A stretch of 64,000 nt of DNA, from contig NZ_KB900539.1 in the NCBI RefSeq assembly GCF_000378945.1, positions 675,241-739,240 on the forward strand. Direction: 5' to 3'. This document shows, piece by piece, positions 46,914 through 56,980 of the stretch (position 1 is its first letter; each line of letters begins with the position of its first letter). Origin of the DNA: Methyloversatilis universalis EHg5 (GTDB lineage Bacteria > Pseudomonadota > Gammaproteobacteria > Burkholderiales > Rhodocyclaceae). The position numbers were made by a program, and so were the translations under genes. The notes under the pieces are model-generated. The model searched no databases. It had not been told where the DNA came from and saw only the letters and a program-made list of their open reading frames with translations.

Positions 46914-47096
46914 ATGGCTGAAAAAACTCTGAAGGTCACTCTGGTGAAGAGCCTGATCGGTCGCAAACAGGATCACCGCGCCACCGTGCGCGGCCTGGGT
47001 CTGCGCCGTCTGCATCACTCCGTCGTCCTTGAGGACACGCCGGCGGTTCGCGGCATGGTCACCAAGGTGTCCTACCTGCTGAAGGTCGAGGCATAA
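46914..47096 (+). CDS. rpmD: 50S ribosomal protein L30
   Basis: This 60-residue protein carries [20 protein letters not shown] then [20 protein letters not shown]. The ATG at 46914 is used; a GTG at 46911 directly before it is not needed. Its TAA abuts the rplO ATG. Confidence 0.95.
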   Translation: MAEKTLKVTLVKSLIGRKQDHRATVRGLGLRRLHHSVVLEDTPAVRGMVTKVSYLLKVEA

Positions 47097-47531
47097 ATGG
47101 AACTGAATGACATCAAGCCGGGCGAGGGCTCGAAGCACGCCCGTCGTCGCGTTGGCCGCGGCATGGGCAGCGGTCTGGGCAAGACCTGCGGTCGCGGCCA
47201 CAAGGGTCAGAAGTCGCGTTCGGGCGGCTGGAAGAGCGTGGGTTTTGAAGGCGGTCAGATGCCGCTGCAGCGTCGTCTGCCGAAGCGTGGTTTCACCTCG
47301 CTGACCCGTGCTCGCAACGAAGAAGTGAATCTTTCTTCACTGTCGAAGCTGCCGGTCGAGGATGTGGATCTGCTGGTGCTGAAGCAGTTCGGTCTGGTTT
47401 CGCGCGATGCACTGTCGGCCAAGGTTGTGCTGTCGGGTGAAATGACCCGCCGCGTCGTGCTCAAGGGCATTGGCGCGACCAAGGGTGCCCGCGCAGCCAT
47501 CGAGGCTGCCGGCGGCCAGGTCGGAGAGTAA
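47097..47531 (+). CDS. rplO: 50S ribosomal protein L15
   Basis: This 144-residue late-assembly protein has the Gly/Arg-rich N-terminal half [20 protein letters not shown] and GQKSRSGG, with a globular C-terminal half ending [15 protein letters not shown]. It starts directly at the rpmD stop and is followed by secY after 3 bp. Confidence 0.97.
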   Translation: MELNDIKPGEGSKHARRRVGRGMGSGLGKTCGRGHKGQKSRSGGWKSVGFEGGQMPLQRRLPKRGFTSLTRARNEEVNLSSLSKLPVEDVDLLVLKQFGLVSRDALSAKVVLSGEMTRRVVLKGIGATKGARAAIEAAGGQVGE

Positions 47532-47534
47532 GCG

Positions 47535-48860
47535 TTGGCTACTGCCGCCCAGCAGCCGGGTCGTAGCGCAAAGTTCGGTGATCTGTGGCGTCGCCTGTGG
47601 TTCCTCGCAGGCGCGTTGCTGGTCTATCGCCTTGGTGCTCACATCCCGGTTCCGGGCATCGATCCTGCACGCCTGGCTGAGCTGTTCCATGGCCAGCAGG
47701 GGGGCATACTCGGCGTATTCAACCTGTTCTCGGGTGGCGCGCTGTCGCGTTTCACGATCTTCGCACTGGGGATCATGCCGTACATTTCGGCGTCGATCAT
47801 CATGCAGCTGCTCACCGTTGCAGTGCCTTCTCTGGAGGCGCTGAAGAAGGAGGGTGAGGCAGGGCGACGCAAGATCACGCAGTACACGCGTTATGGCACG
47901 CTTGCGCTTGCGCTGTTCCAGGCCTTCGGTATTTCGGTGGCACTGGAATCTCAGCAGGGGCTGGTGCTGGATCCCGGAATGATGTTCCGCTTCGTGACGA
48001 TTTCTACCCTTATCACCGGGACGATGTTCCTGATGTGGCTGGGTGAGCAGATTACGGAGCGCGGCATTGGCAACGGCATTTCCATCATCATCTTTGCAGG
48101 TATCGCAGCGGGGCTTCCCGGTTCGATCGGTGGTCTGCTGGAGCTGGTGAATACCGGTGCGATGCACGAACTGACCGCGCTGTTCATCGTTGCACTCGTC
48201 TTTGCGGTAACGGCAGTCGTGGTGTTCGTGGAACGCGGGCAGCGCAAGATTCTGGTGAATTACGCCAAGCGCCAGGTCGGCAACAAGGTTTATGGGGGCC
48301 AGAGTTCCCATCTGCCCTTGAAGCTGAATATGGCTGGTGTGATCCCGCCGATCTTTGCGTCCTCGATCATCCTGTTTCCGGCAACGTTGGCGGGGTGGTT
48401 TGCAACCAGTGAAAGTACTCGGTGGCTGAAGGATCTGGCCGCTACGCTGTCGCCGGGACAGCCGATCTATGTGCTGCTGTATGCCACTGCGATCGTGTTC
48501 TTCTGCTTCTTCTATACCGCGCTGGTGTTCAACGCCAAGGAAACCGCGGACAACCTGAAGAAGAGTGGGGCGTTCGTTCCGGGCATCCGTCCGGGCGAGC
48601 AGACTGCGCGTTACATCGACAAGATCCTTTCGAGGCTCACGCTGGTTGGCGCGGTCTACATCACGCTGGTGTGTTTGCTGCCTGAGTTCCTGATCCTGAA
48701 ATGGAACGTGCCGTTCTATTTCGGCGGGACCTCGCTGCTGATCATCGTGGTCGTGACGATGGATTTCATGGCCCAGGTTCAGGCCTATGTGATGTCGCAT
48801 CAGTATGAAAGTCTTCTCAAGAAGGCCAACTTCCGCGGGACCGGGTTCCCGACTCGCTGA
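47535..48860 (+). CDS. secY: Preprotein translocase subunit SecY
   Basis: This 441-residue, ten-helix protein is the channel of the Sec translocon. Seen are [33 protein letters not shown] (plug region), [35 protein letters not shown] and [19 protein letters not shown]. The start is a TTG at 47535, 3 bp after rplO; the next internal Met is too far in. Length matches E. coli (443). Codon use is less biased than in the ribosomal genes. Confidence 0.94.
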   Translation: MATAAQQPGRSAKFGDLWRRLWFLAGALLVYRLGAHIPVPGIDPARLAELFHGQQGGILGVFNLFSGGALSRFTIFALGIMPYISASIIMQLLTVAVPSLEALKKEGEAGRRKITQYTRYGTLALALFQAFGISVALESQQGLVLDPGMMFRFVTISTLITGTMFLMWLGEQITERGIGNGISIIIFAGIAAGLPGSIGGLLELVNTGAMHELTALFIVALVFAVTAVVVFVERGQRKILVNYAKRQVGNKVYGGQSSHLPLKLNMAGVIPPIFASSIILFPATLAGWFATSESTRWLKDLAATLSPGQPIYVLLYATAIVFFCFFYTALVFNAKETADNLKKSGAFVPGIRPGEQTARYIDKILSRLTLVGAVYITLVCLLPEFLILKWNVPFYFGGTSLLIIVVVTMDFMAQVQAYVMSHQYESLLKKANFRGTGFPTR

Positions 48861-48866
48861 ATAGCT

Positions 48867-49085
48867 ATGTCCAAGGAAGATGTCATCGAAATGCAGGGTG
48901 AAGTTGTCGAAACCCTGCCGAATGCGACGTTCCGCGTAAAGCTCGAAAACGGACACGTGGTTCTCGGGCACATTTCCGGAAAGATGCGGATGCACTACAT
49001 CCGCATTCTTCCGGGTGACAAGGTAACGGTGCAGCTCACGCCTTATGACCTGAGCAAAGGTCGCATCGTGTTTCGCGCCAAGTAA
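48867..49085 (+). CDS. infA: Translation initiation factor IF-1
   Basis: This 72-residue OB-fold protein binds the 30S A site during initiation. [20 protein letters not shown] and [20 protein letters not shown] are conserved. Its place between secY and rpmJ is usual in betaproteobacteria but differs from E. coli, where infA lies elsewhere. Confidence 0.97.
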   Translation: MSKEDVIEMQGEVVETLPNATFRVKLENGHVVLGHISGKMRMHYIRILPGDKVTVQLTPYDLSKGRIVFRAK

Positions 49086-49117
49086 AACTGGCGTTTGGTT
49101 TCAGCTGGAGAATTGGG

Positions 49118-49231
49118 ATGAAAGTCCAAGCATCTGTTAAGCCTGTCTGCCGCAAGTGCAAGGTGATCCGTCGCCACGGTGTCGTCCGCATCATCTGCGC
49201 CGATCCGCGTCACAAGCAGCGTCAAGGTTGA
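49118..49231 (+). CDS. rpmJ: 50S ribosomal protein L36 (zinc form)
   Basis: This 37-residue protein is [14 protein letters not shown] followed by [20 protein letters not shown] and RQG. The zinc ligands C11, C14, C27 and H32 are all present, so this is the zinc-binding form. A TGGAGAATTGGG stretch precedes the ATG at 49118. It ends with TGA at 49229-49231 and is followed by rpsM after 54 bp. Confidence 0.95.
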   Translation: MKVQASVKPVCRKCKVIRRHGVVRIICADPRHKQRQG

Positions 49232-49285
49232 CGCTTACTAGTGGTCTTTGATAACATTTAAGGTTTCGCTTTTCGGGGTGACTGC

Positions 49286-49651
49286 ATGGCCCGTATCGCC
49301 GGCGTTAACATTCCTAACCACCAGCACACTGAAATCGCTCTGACGGCGATTTTCGGAGTTGGTCGTTCCCGCTCACAAAAGATCTGCGACGCTGCTGGCA
49401 TTGCCCGCAACGCGAAGATCAAGGACCTCTCGGAGGCCGAAATGGATCGGCTGCGGGAAGAGGTCGGCAAGTTCACCATCGAAGGTGACCTGCGTCGTGA
49501 AGTGACGATGAACATCAAGCGCCTGATGGACCTGGGCTGCTATCGCGGTGTTCGTCATCGTCGTGGCCTGCCGCTGCGCGGCCAGCGCACCCGCACGAAT
49601 GCCCGTACCCGCAAGGGTCCGCGCAAGTCGATCGCTGGCGCGAAGAAGTAA
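49286..49651 (+). CDS. rpsM: 30S ribosomal protein S13
   Basis: This 121-residue 30S head protein contacts P-site tRNA through its basic tail. [20 protein letters not shown] is the family start; [20 protein letters not shown] and [16 protein letters not shown] end it. It is first of the alpha-operon genes. Confidence 0.97.
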   Translation: MARIAGVNIPNHQHTEIALTAIFGVGRSRSQKICDAAGIARNAKIKDLSEAEMDRLREEVGKFTIEGDLRREVTMNIKRLMDLGCYRGVRHRRGLPLRGQRTRTNARTRKGPRKSIAGAKK

Positions 49652-49667
49652 TCTTTAGGACACGATC

Positions 49668-50057
49668 ATGGTCAAGAGTGCTGCAAAAGTCCGGAAGAAG
49701 GTCAAGAAGAACGTCGCGGAAGGCATCGCGCACATTCACGCTTCCTTCAACAACACCATCATCACGATCACCGACCGTCAGGGCAACGCTCTGTCGTGGG
49801 CCACTTCCGGTGGCGCCGGCTTCAAGGGCTCGCGCAAGAGCACCCCGTTTGCGGCTCAGGTCGCTGCGGAAGCTGCCGGCAAGGTCGCGGTCGAATGCGG
49901 TGTGAAGAATCTGGAAGTCCGCATCAAGGGTCCCGGCCCGGGTCGCGAGTCGGCCGTTCGTGCGCTGAACGCGCTCGGCATCAAGATTTCGTCGATTACC
50001 GACATCACGCCGATCCCGCACAACGGCTGCCGTCCGCCCAAGCGTCGGCGCATCTAA
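49668..50057 (+). CDS. rpsK: 30S ribosomal protein S11
   Basis: This 129-residue platform protein contains [39 protein letters not shown]-like [20 protein letters not shown] and the C-terminal [18 protein letters not shown]. Length equals E. coli. rpsD follows after 14 bp. Confidence 0.98.
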   Translation: MVKSAAKVRKKVKKNVAEGIAHIHASFNNTIITITDRQGNALSWATSGGAGFKGSRKSTPFAAQVAAEAAGKVAVECGVKNLEVRIKGPGPGRESAVRALNALGIKISSITDITPIPHNGCRPPKRRRI

Positions 50058-50071
50058 GAGGAATTTAGAGA

Positions 50072-50701
50072 ATGGCTCGTAATCTCGACGCGAAATGCCG
50101 TCAATGCCGTCGTGAAGGCGAAAAGCTCTTCCTGAAGGGCGAGAAGTGCTTCACCGACAAGTGCGCCATCGAGCGCCGCTCCTACGCTCCGGGTCAGCAT
50201 GGTCAGAAGTCCGGCCAGCGTCTGTCCGGTTTCGGCCAGCAACTGCGTGAAAAGCAGAAGATCCGCCGCATCTACGGCGTGCTCGAACGCCAGTTCCGCC
50301 GTGTGTACGCCGAAGCCGAGCGCCGCAAGGGCCAGACCGGTGAAAACATGCTGCAGCTGCTGGAAAGCCGCCTCGATACGGTCGCCTACCGCATGGGTTT
50401 CGGTGCTTCGCGCGCCGAGTCGCGTCAGGTTGTGCGCCACAACGGCATCCTGGTCAATGGCAAGCGCGTCAACATCCCGTCGTACGAAGTGCGTCCGGGT
50501 GATGTGGTCGAGCTGACCGAACGTGCCAAGGGTCATCTGCGCTCGAAGGGCGCACTCGAAGCCCAGGCTTCGCGTGGCTTCCCGGAATGGCTGGATGTCG
50601 ATGCCAAGGCTGGTCGTGGCGTGTTCAAGTCCATGCCTGCCCGCTCGGATCTGTCCTCGACGATCAATGAAAGTCTGGTTGTCGAACTGTATTCCCGCTG
50701 A
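50072..50701 (+). CDS. rpsD: 30S ribosomal protein S4 (zinc form)
   Basis: This 209-residue primary assembly protein is also the alpha-operon repressor in E. coli. Its N-terminus has a four-cysteine site (C9, C12, C26, C31) that E. coli S4 lacks, suggesting bound zinc. The S4 RNA-binding domain is [20 protein letters not shown]. Its stop lies inside a hairpin, CTGATCGC-TTTG-GCGATCAG at 50698-50717, before rpoA. Confidence 0.97.
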   Translation: MARNLDAKCRQCRREGEKLFLKGEKCFTDKCAIERRSYAPGQHGQKSGQRLSGFGQQLREKQKIRRIYGVLERQFRRVYAEAERRKGQTGENMLQLLESRLDTVAYRMGFGASRAESRQVVRHNGILVNGKRVNIPSYEVRPGDVVELTERAKGHLRSKGALEAQASRGFPEWLDVDAKAGRGVFKSMPARSDLSSTINESLVVELYSR

Positions 50702-50743
50702 TCGCTTTGGCGATCAGCCTGTTGACGTCACTGAGGACTGCAG

Positions 50744-51721
50744 ATGCAAAGCAATGCTCTCTTGAAACCGCGAATCATTGACGTACAAAATTTGTCGCCG
50801 GCTCACGCACGTGTGGTGATGGAGCCGTTCGAACGCGGGTTCGGGCACACGCTGGGCAACGCGCTCCGTCGCATTCTCCTGTCGTCCATGCCCGGCTACG
50901 CGCCGACCGAAGTGCAGATCGAAGGTGTTCTGCACGAGTACTCGACGCTGGACGGCGTCCGCGAGGACGTGGTCGACATCCTGCTGAACCTGAAGGGTGT
51001 TGTGCTGAAGCTGCACAATCGTTCGGAAGCCTATCTGCGCGTTTCCCGTAACGGCGAAGGTGTGGTGACTGCCGGCGATATCGAAGTGACTCACGATGTC
51101 GAGATCGTCAATCCGGAGCACGTGATCGCTCACGTTGCCCCGGGTGGCAAGCTGGATCTTCAGTTCAAGGTCGAGCAGGGCCGTGGCTATGTGCCGGGCA
51201 CCGTTCGTCAGGGTTCGTCCGAGAACAAGTCCATCGGCCACATCGTTCTCGATGCGAGCTTCAGCCCGATCCGTCGCGTGAGCTATGCGGTGGAATCGGC
51301 GCGTGTGGAACAGCGTACCGATCTGGACCGTCTGGTCATGGATGTCGAAACCAATGGCGCGGTCGAGCCGGAAGAAGCGGTCCGCTATGCGGCACGCGTT
51401 CTGGTGGACCAGCTGTCGGTGTTTGCCGAACTCGAAGGTACGGCGCCGGTTGCCGAAGTGCGCAAGCAGGCGGTGATCGATCCCATCCTGCTGCGTCCGG
51501 TGGATGATCTGGAACTGACGGTGCGTTCGGCCAATTGTCTTAAGGCCGAGAACATCTATTACATCGGTGATCTGATCCAGCGCACCGAGAATGAGCTGCT
51601 GAAGACCCCGAATCTGGGTCGCAAGTCGCTCAACGAAATCAAGGAAGTGCTTGCCTCGCGTGGTCTCACGCTCGGCATGAAGCTCGAGAACTGGCCGCCT
51701 GCCGGCCTGGATCGGGCGTAA
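50744..51721 (+). CDS. rpoA: RNA polymerase alpha subunit
   Basis: This 325-residue subunit has an N-terminal assembly domain ([20 protein letters not shown]), a flexible linker at about 230-245, and a C-terminal domain that binds UP elements and activators ([39 protein letters not shown]). Length is close to E. coli (329). rplQ follows after an 84-bp spacer with a small CCGGCC-TTCG-GGCCGG hairpin. Confidence 0.98.
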   Translation: MQSNALLKPRIIDVQNLSPAHARVVMEPFERGFGHTLGNALRRILLSSMPGYAPTEVQIEGVLHEYSTLDGVREDVVDILLNLKGVVLKLHNRSEAYLRVSRNGEGVVTAGDIEVTHDVEIVNPEHVIAHVAPGGKLDLQFKVEQGRGYVPGTVRQGSSENKSIGHIVLDASFSPIRRVSYAVESARVEQRTDLDRLVMDVETNGAVEPEEAVRYAARVLVDQLSVFAELEGTAPVAEVRKQAVIDPILLRPVDDLELTVRSANCLKAENIYYIGDLIQRTENELLKTPNLGRKSLNEIKEVLASRGLTLGMKLENWPPAGLDRA

Positions 51722-51805
51722 CACCGTACCGGCCTTCGGGCCGGATACACGATAAACCGGCCACCTGCCTGACCCGCGGTGGCCGCATAATTTTACGGAG
51801 TCATC

Positions 51806-52198
51806 ATGCGTCATCGTAACGGTCTCAGAAAGCTCAACCGCACCAGCTCGCATCGCGAAGCGATGTTCCGTAACATGGCCGTGTCGCTGCTGCGCCACGA
51901 AGCCATCAAGACCACCGTGCCGAAGGCCAAGGAACTGCGCCGCGTCGTCGAGCCGCTGATCAACCTGGGCAAGACCCCGAATCTGTCGAACCGCCGTCTC
52001 GCCTTTTCGCGTCTGCGCGATCGCGAAGTCGTGTGCAAGATTTTCGACGTGCTGGGCCCGCGCTACGCGAACCGCAACGGCGGCTACCTGAGCATCCTGA
52101 AGATGGGCTTCCGCGTTGGCGACAATGCGCCGATGGCCTATGTCCAGCTGATGGACCGCCCGGACGAAAGCGCTGAAGCGGTTGAAGTCGCCGAATAA
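51806..52198 (+). CDS. rplQ: 50S ribosomal protein L17
   Basis: This 130-residue tunnel-exit protein begins [20 protein letters not shown], and [20 protein letters not shown] is its acidic end. TACGGAG precedes the ATG. It is the last gene of the ribosomal supercluster and is followed at once by a strong terminator. Confidence 0.98.
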   Translation: MRHRNGLRKLNRTSSHREAMFRNMAVSLLRHEAIKTTVPKAKELRRVVEPLINLGKTPNLSNRRLAFSRLRDREVVCKIFDVLGPRYANRNGGYLSILKMGFRVGDNAPMAYVQLMDRPDESAEAVEVAE

Positions 52199-52219
52199 GT
52201 TTTCGGACGACTGAAATTG

Positions 52220-52250
52220 AAAGCCCCGCAATTGCGGGGCTTTTTCTTTT
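52220..52250 (+). terminator. Strong intrinsic terminator after rplQ
   Basis: AAAGCCCCGC at 52220-52229, loop AATT and GCGGGGCTTT at 52234-52243 are followed by TTCTTTT. It ends the roughly 32-kb translation/transcription cluster and may also end the convergent sulfur operon (last stop at 52315). Confidence 0.93.
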
Positions 52251-52314
52251 TGGGGATCAGAAGCGGATCGAAGGCGCCGCTGGAAAGACAGCGCCCTGAT
52301 GAGCCAGAGTTGGA

Positions 52315-53139
52315 TCAGGCGGCGCTGACCTGAATGCGTCGCTCGCTTTCGGACGGTGCCGACGACAGTCTCGCCTGCATTTCGTCGCGGAAAACTTCGC
52401 CCAGCATCACCAGCACCGGACCTTCGGGTGCCTGGTCTCCGCAGCCCAGCAGTGCGCCTACCGTCCGCTCGGACAGACCCTGCAGCGTGGTGAAGGCCTC
52501 GCGCGATGCGGGATGGCTGGCGTTCTCGATCAGGGCGACTGGCGTATCGGCGGCACGGCCGTAGCTCATCAGCTCGCGGGCGATGGCCATCGATTCGTGT
52601 GAGGCCATGTAGAGCGCCAGCGTCGGCGTATCGGCGTTCGCACGCAGCGCCTGAGAAGGATGTTCGCCTTCGCCCGCACGCGGCGTCAGCAGCGCCACGC
52701 TGCGGGCGATGCCGCGGCGGGTGAGCGATACCTTCAGCTGGGCGCTGGCGGCACTGGCTGCGGTGACGCCTGGTACCACTTCGTATTCGATACCGGCCGC
52801 GGCCAGTGCGTCCATTTCTTCCTGGGCGCGGCCGAACAGCATCGGGTCGCCACCCTTCAGGCGAACCACCCGAGCGTGGGTGCGTGCCGCGTGGATGATC
52901 TTCTGGTTGATGAAGCACTGGGCGGTCGAGTGACGTCCGCAGCGCTTGCCGACCGCAATCAGCCGGGCCTGCGGAGCGAGGGCCAGCACGTCGTCGTCGA
53001 TCAGCGCGTCATGCAGCACCACGTCGGCTTCTGCCAGCAGGCGGGCGGCGCGCAGCGTGAGCAGGTCAGCGGCGCCGGGGCCGGCGCCGACCAGCCACAC
53101 CTTGCCCGGCCGCTTCGCCTGTTCAGCCGGCCTTGACAT
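52315..53139 (-). CDS. cobA: Uroporphyrinogen-III C-methyltransferase (SUMT)
   Basis: This 274-residue SAM-dependent enzyme makes precorrin-2, the first step from uroporphyrinogen III to siroheme. WLVGAGPGAADLLTLRAARL, GKRCGRHSTAQ and VVRLKGGDPMLFGRAQEEMD are clear, as is VPGVTAASAASA. It matches only the methyltransferase half of E. coli CysG; the dehydrogenase/chelatase half is not here. The ATG at 53137-53139 overlaps cysH by 17 bp; the open frame beyond lies inside cysH. It makes cofactor for the sulfite reductase encoded in the same operon. Confidence 0.92.
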   Translation of the reverse strand: MSRPAEQAKRPGKVWLVGAGPGAADLLTLRAARLLAEADVVLHDALIDDDVLALAPQARLIAVGKRCGRHSTAQCFINQKIIHAARTHARVVRLKGGDPMLFGRAQEEMDALAAAGIEYEVVPGVTAASAASAQLKVSLTRRGIARSVALLTPRAGEGEHPSQALRANADTPTLALYMASHESMAIARELMSYGRAADTPVALIENASHPASREAFTTLQGLSERTVGALLGCGDQAPEGPVLVMLGEVFRDEMQARLSSAPSESERRIQVSAA

Positions 53140-53851
53140 GGAGGCCACACTCCTTGCTTTCCGGGTTTTCCCACCACCAGCGACCGGCGCGGATGTCCTC
53201 ACCGGGAGAGATCGGGCGGGTACAGGGCTGGCAGCCGATGCTGGGCACGAAGCGCTCGTGCAGTTCGTTGTACGGCACCCCGTGGGTGTGGATATACACC
53301 CACACCTCGCGCTCGCTCCAGTCGGACAGCGGGTTGAATTTCTCGATGCCGTGGCTTTCGTCGAACTGACGCAGGGGCAGCTCGGCGCGGGTGGCCGACT
53401 GCTGCGCTCGCATGCCTGTGATCCAGGCCTTCTTGCCAGCCAGCGCACGCTTCAGCGGCTCGACCTTGCGCATCCCGCAGCAGGCCTTGCGCAGGTCGAC
53501 CGAATCATAGAAGGCGTTGATGCCGTGCTTGCGGACATACTCTTCTACCGCCTCATGACGCGGGAAGAAGGTGACCGGGCGAGCGTTGTAGTGCTTTTCG
53601 GCTTTCGCCATCAGGTCATAGGTTTCCGACGGCAGGCGGCCGGTGTCCAGCGTGAAGATTTCAATGTCCAGCGCGTTGCGCTGGATCAGATCGGTGATCA
53701 CCATGTCCTCGGCGCCCATGCTGCTGGCGAAACCGATGGGCTGGAACTCGGCTGCGGCCTGCTTCAGCAGTTCGATCGCGGCGGCCGTCTTGAGCGCCAC
53801 CTTGTCGCGCAGCGCGTCGGTGACGTTCGGGTGGATCAGCGGGTTGGTCAT
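53123..53851 (-). CDS. cysH: Adenylyl-sulfate (APS) reductase, thioredoxin-dependent
   Basis: This 242-residue enzyme reduces activated sulfate to sulfite. It has the APS-type iron-sulfur ligands C124-C125 and C207-x2-C210 (GCQPC), and the catalytic C235 in ECGLH near the C-terminus. The cysteine pairs mark it as an APS rather than PAPS reductase, so PAPS formation by an APS kinase is not needed. Its ATG overlaps the DUF934 stop by 4 bp, and its end overlaps cobA by 17 bp. Confidence 0.94.
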   Translation of the reverse strand: MTNPLIHPNVTDALRDKVALKTAAAIELLKQAAAEFQPIGFASSMGAEDMVITDLIQRNALDIEIFTLDTGRLPSETYDLMAKAEKHYNARPVTFFPRHEAVEEYVRKHGINAFYDSVDLRKACCGMRKVEPLKRALAGKKAWITGMRAQQSATRAELPLRQFDESHGIEKFNPLSDWSEREVWVYIHTHGVPYNELHERFVPSIGCQPCTRPISPGEDIRAGRWWWENPESKECGLHVKAG

Positions 53852-54465
53852 GCCGGCACCTTCTGACCGATGCGACGGCGGAACACCGGGACGTTGCCGT
53901 CGGTGGAGGTTTGGTAGGGGGTGCTGAAGTCGTTCAGTGCCGCGATGCAGCGTTCCGGCTTCTGGTCCGCACGCAACAGATAGGCATCGAAGCCGGTGCG
54001 GCGGAAGAAGAACATCTGGTCGCGCAGCACATCGCCCAGCGCACGCATTTCATTGCGGTAGCCATAGCGGCTGCGCAGGATGAAGCCGACCGAAAAGCCG
54101 CGGCCGTCGATGAACTTCGGGAAGTTCACGCCGATCAGCGGCAGCCGGTTCAGGTCGCCGCCCAGGCTGTCCGCAAGTTCGGTCGGTTCTTCATGGCTGT
54201 CCAGCCATACGCCGATCTCGCCAGCCGCCACCCGGGCTGCCAGCGCTTCATGCCGCCGCAGCCACACCGACAGCGGGATGAGCACCTTGCCGGTGGCCGG
54301 CACTTCGCAGCGGTCGATCACGTCGTCGGCCGCAGCGGGTTCGCCTGTCAGCTTGAACAGCACCACCTTGCCGGCGGACTTGCGCACCGGTTCGCCGGAA
54401 TCGGGCAGCTTCACCCAGGTCCATTCGTTCTGGGCGAGGGCTTCGCCACGGATGAGATCAGCCAT
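53848..54465 (-). CDS. DUF934 family sulfur-assimilation-linked protein
   Basis: This 205-residue soluble protein of the DUF934 family has the family block FPKFIDGRGFSVGFILRSRY then GYRNEMRALGDVLRDQMFFF. No cofactor or catalytic motif is evident. It overlaps the sulfite reductase by 8 bp and cysH by 4 bp. In many proteobacteria this family lies exactly between these two enzymes, so a role in delivering electrons or stabilising the reductase has been supposed but not shown. The function should be treated as unknown. Confidence 0.88.
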   Translation of the reverse strand: MADLIRGEALAQNEWTWVKLPDSGEPVRKSAGKVVLFKLTGEPAAADDVIDRCEVPATGKVLIPLSVWLRRHEALAARVAAGEIGVWLDSHEEPTELADSLGGDLNRLPLIGVNFPKFIDGRGFSVGFILRSRYGYRNEMRALGDVLRDQMFFFRRTGFDAYLLRADQKPERCIAALNDFSTPYQTSTDGNVPVFRRRIGQKVPA

Positions 54466-56140
54466 GGGTCACCTCGGCCTTCTTGCTGGATTCGCCATAG
54501 ACGCGCGCCTTGAACGGCGCCACGCCGAGCCGGCGTACGGTGTCGAGGAAGCGCTCTTCAGGCGTGCGCGCAGAGACATAGGTTTCGATCAGTTTCTTGA
54601 CCACGCCCGGCACCTCGTCGGCCGCGAACGACGGGCCGATCACGTCGCCGAGCGATGTGGTGTTGCCCTGGGCGCCACCGATCGACACCTGATACCACTC
54701 GGAGCCGGCCTTATCCACACCGAGAATGCCGATGTGGCCAACGTGGTGGTGACCACAGGAATTCATGCAGCCCGAAATGTTCAGCTCCAGGTCGCCGATG
54801 TCGTACAGGTAGTCCAGATCATCGAACTCCGCCTGGATGGCCTGGGCGATCGGAATGGACTTGGCGTTCGCGAGCGAGCAGAAGTCGCCGCCCGGGCAGC
54901 AGATCATGTCGGTCAGCAGGCCGATATTGGGCGTCGCGAGGTTGTGCTTGCGCGCTTCCTGCCACAGCGCGTACAGATCGGCCAGCGGCACGTCGGCCAG
55001 CACCAGGTTCTGTTCGTGCGTGACGCGCAGTTCGCCGAAGCTGTAGCGGTCGGCCAGATCGGCCACCGCGTCCATCTGATCGGAGGTGATGTCACCGGGC
55101 GGCAGGCCGTGCGGCTTCAGCGACAGCGTGACCGAGCGGTAGCCCGGGCGCTTGTGGGCGCGCACGCAGCGCGACACCCAGCGGGCGAAGGCGCGGTCGC
55201 CGGCCAGCTTCTCGTCGAAGCCGGCGTCGCGGGCCGGACGGGCCGGTGCATCCGGATCCTGGAAGGCGGCTGCGGCAAGCTCCAGTTCTTCGTCGGTCAC
55301 GGTGGCGATGCCGTCGCGTTCAAGCTGCCATTCCTCATTCACCTGGCGTGCGAACTCTTCGGCGCCGATGGCCTTGACCAGAATCTTGATGCGCGCCTTG
55401 TAGGCGTTGTCGCGGCGGCCATAGCGGTTGTACACGCGCAGCACCGCGTCGAGATAGGTGGGCAGATGGCGCCAGGGCAGGGCGTCGTGGATCACGCTGC
55501 CGAGGATGGGGGTACGGCCCATGCCGCCACCGACGATGACGCGCACCAGCACTTCGCCCTGATCGTCGCGGTACAGCTGCAGGCCGACGTCGTGCGCATA
55601 GGTGACCGCGCGGTCTTCCACCGTTCCGCTGACCGCGATCTTGAACTTGCGCGGCAGGAAGGCGAATTCCGGGTGGAAGGTGGACCACTGGCGCAGCACT
55701 TCGCAATACGGCCGCGGATCGACGATTTCGTCCGGCGCAACGCCGGCGAAGGGGTCGGTAGTGATGTTGCGGATGCAGTTGCCCGAAGTCTGGATCGCGT
55801 GCATTTCGACCGTGGCCAGTTCGGCCAGGATGTCGGCGGTGTCTTCCAGCTTCGGCCAGTTCAGCTGCAGGTTCTGGCGGGTGGTGAAATGGCCGTACTC
55901 GCGGTCATAGCGGCGGGCGATGTCGGCCAGCTTGCGCAACTGGCGGCTTGCCAGCATGCCGTAGGGCACTGCAATGCGCAGCATCGGCGCATGGCGCTGG
56001 ATGTAAAGGCCGTTCTGCAGGCGCAGCGGACGGAATTCGTCGTCCGACAGTTCGCCGGCCAGATTGCGCTGCAGCTGGTCGCGGTACTGCGCGACGCGCT
56101 CAATCACCAGCGCACGGTCGTAGTCGTCGTAGCGATACAT
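54458..56140 (-). CDS. cysI: Sulfite reductase hemoprotein (siroheme, 4Fe-4S)
   Basis: This 560-residue nitrite/sulfite reductase family protein reduces sulfite to sulfide by six electrons. The coupled iron-sulfur/siroheme ligands are C415-x5-C421 (CPGGDFC) and C458-x3-C462 (CMNSC). HFTTRQNLQLNW and GGGMGRTPILG are family signatures. No flavoprotein partner (cysJ) is in the operon, so electrons may come from ferredoxin or another donor. It lies 54 bp downstream of the permease gene and overlaps DUF934 by 8 bp. Nitrite is a possible alternative substrate, but the cysH neighbour favours sulfite. Confidence 0.92.
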   Translation of the reverse strand: MYRYDDYDRALVIERVAQYRDQLQRNLAGELSDDEFRPLRLQNGLYIQRHAPMLRIAVPYGMLASRQLRKLADIARRYDREYGHFTTRQNLQLNWPKLEDTADILAELATVEMHAIQTSGNCIRNITTDPFAGVAPDEIVDPRPYCEVLRQWSTFHPEFAFLPRKFKIAVSGTVEDRAVTYAHDVGLQLYRDDQGEVLVRVIVGGGMGRTPILGSVIHDALPWRHLPTYLDAVLRVYNRYGRRDNAYKARIKILVKAIGAEEFARQVNEEWQLERDGIATVTDEELELAAAAFQDPDAPARPARDAGFDEKLAGDRAFARWVSRCVRAHKRPGYRSVTLSLKPHGLPPGDITSDQMDAVADLADRYSFGELRVTHEQNLVLADVPLADLYALWQEARKHNLATPNIGLLTDMICCPGGDFCSLANAKSIPIAQAIQAEFDDLDYLYDIGDLELNISGCMNSCGHHHVGHIGILGVDKAGSEWYQVSIGGAQGNTTSLGDVIGPSFAADEVPGVVKKLIETYVSARTPEERFLDTVRRLGVAPFKARVYGESSKKAEVTHG

Positions 56141-56194
56141 AGGGGTGTCCCGTCATGGGTGTCCGGTCTGCGCCGGACAACCCGTTGCCCTCTT

Positions 56195-56980
56195 TCAGCC
56201 TAGAAGGTTCAGGCTCAGTTTTCCGCCGATGCCGAACAGCATGCTGGCCAGCAGCGGTCGCAGGAAGCGTTCCGGCATCCGGGCCGCGATCTGGCTGCCC
56301 AGTGCAATGCCGGGCAGCGAACCAATCAGCAGCGCGCCGAGCAGCGTCCAGTCGACATTGCCCAGCCACCAGTGGCCCATGCCGGCCACCAGTGTCAGCG
56401 GTACTGCGTGTGCGATGTCGCTGCTGACGATGCGCACCGCAGGCAGCCGCGGATACAGGAAAACCAGCGCCGCAGTGCCCAGCGCGCCGGCGCCGACCGA
56501 TGAAATCGTGACCAGCAGACCCAGCACCGCACCGGTCGCCACGGTCAGTGACGTCAGGTGGCGTTCGCGCCAGGCGCCGATGCCCGGCCGTTCGGCCAGT
56601 GCCTGCAGACGCGAGCGGAACAGCAGTGCGCACGCAGTCAGCACCAGTGCCACACCGAGCGTACCGCTGATCAGCGACTGGCTGCCATACGCCGAGCGGG
56701 AATGTGTCGATAACCACCACAGCGTGAGCGCTGCGGCCGGCACGCTGCCCGCGCCCAGTGCCCGCACGATGCGCCAGTCTATGGTCCGGTTGCGACCGTG
56801 CACCACTGCGCCACCGGCCTTGGTGATCGCGGCATACAGCAGGTCGGTGCCGACCGCGACCGACGGATGGATGCCGAACAGCAGCACCAGCAGCGGCGTC
56901 ATCAGTGAGCCGCCGCCGACGCCGGTCAGTCCGACGATGGCGCCGACGAAAAAGCCGGCCACCGAATACCCGAAATCCAT
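56195..56980 (-). CDS. TauE/SafE-family sulfite exporter-like permease
   Basis: This 261-residue polytopic membrane protein has about eight hydrophobic segments and the family repeat GFFVGAIVGLTGVGGGSLMTP at the N-terminus (GAIVGLTGVGGG). A partial second copy lies near AVLGLLVTISSVGAGALG. Members are proposed to export sulfite or related organosulfur anions. It is first gene of the minus-strand sulfur operon, divergent from cysB, so it could relieve sulfite build-up or move a sulfur compound. Direction and substrate are not shown by sequence. Confidence 0.87.
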   Translation of the reverse strand: MDFGYSVAGFFVGAIVGLTGVGGGSLMTPLLVLLFGIHPSVAVGTDLLYAAITKAGGAVVHGRNRTIDWRIVRALGAGSVPAAALTLWWLSTHSRSAYGSQSLISGTLGVALVLTACALLFRSRLQALAERPGIGAWRERHLTSLTVATGAVLGLLVTISSVGAGALGTAALVFLYPRLPAVRIVSSDIAHAVPLTLVAGMGHWWLGNVDWTLLGALLIGSLPGIALGSQIAARMPERFLRPLLASMLFGIGGKLSLNLLG

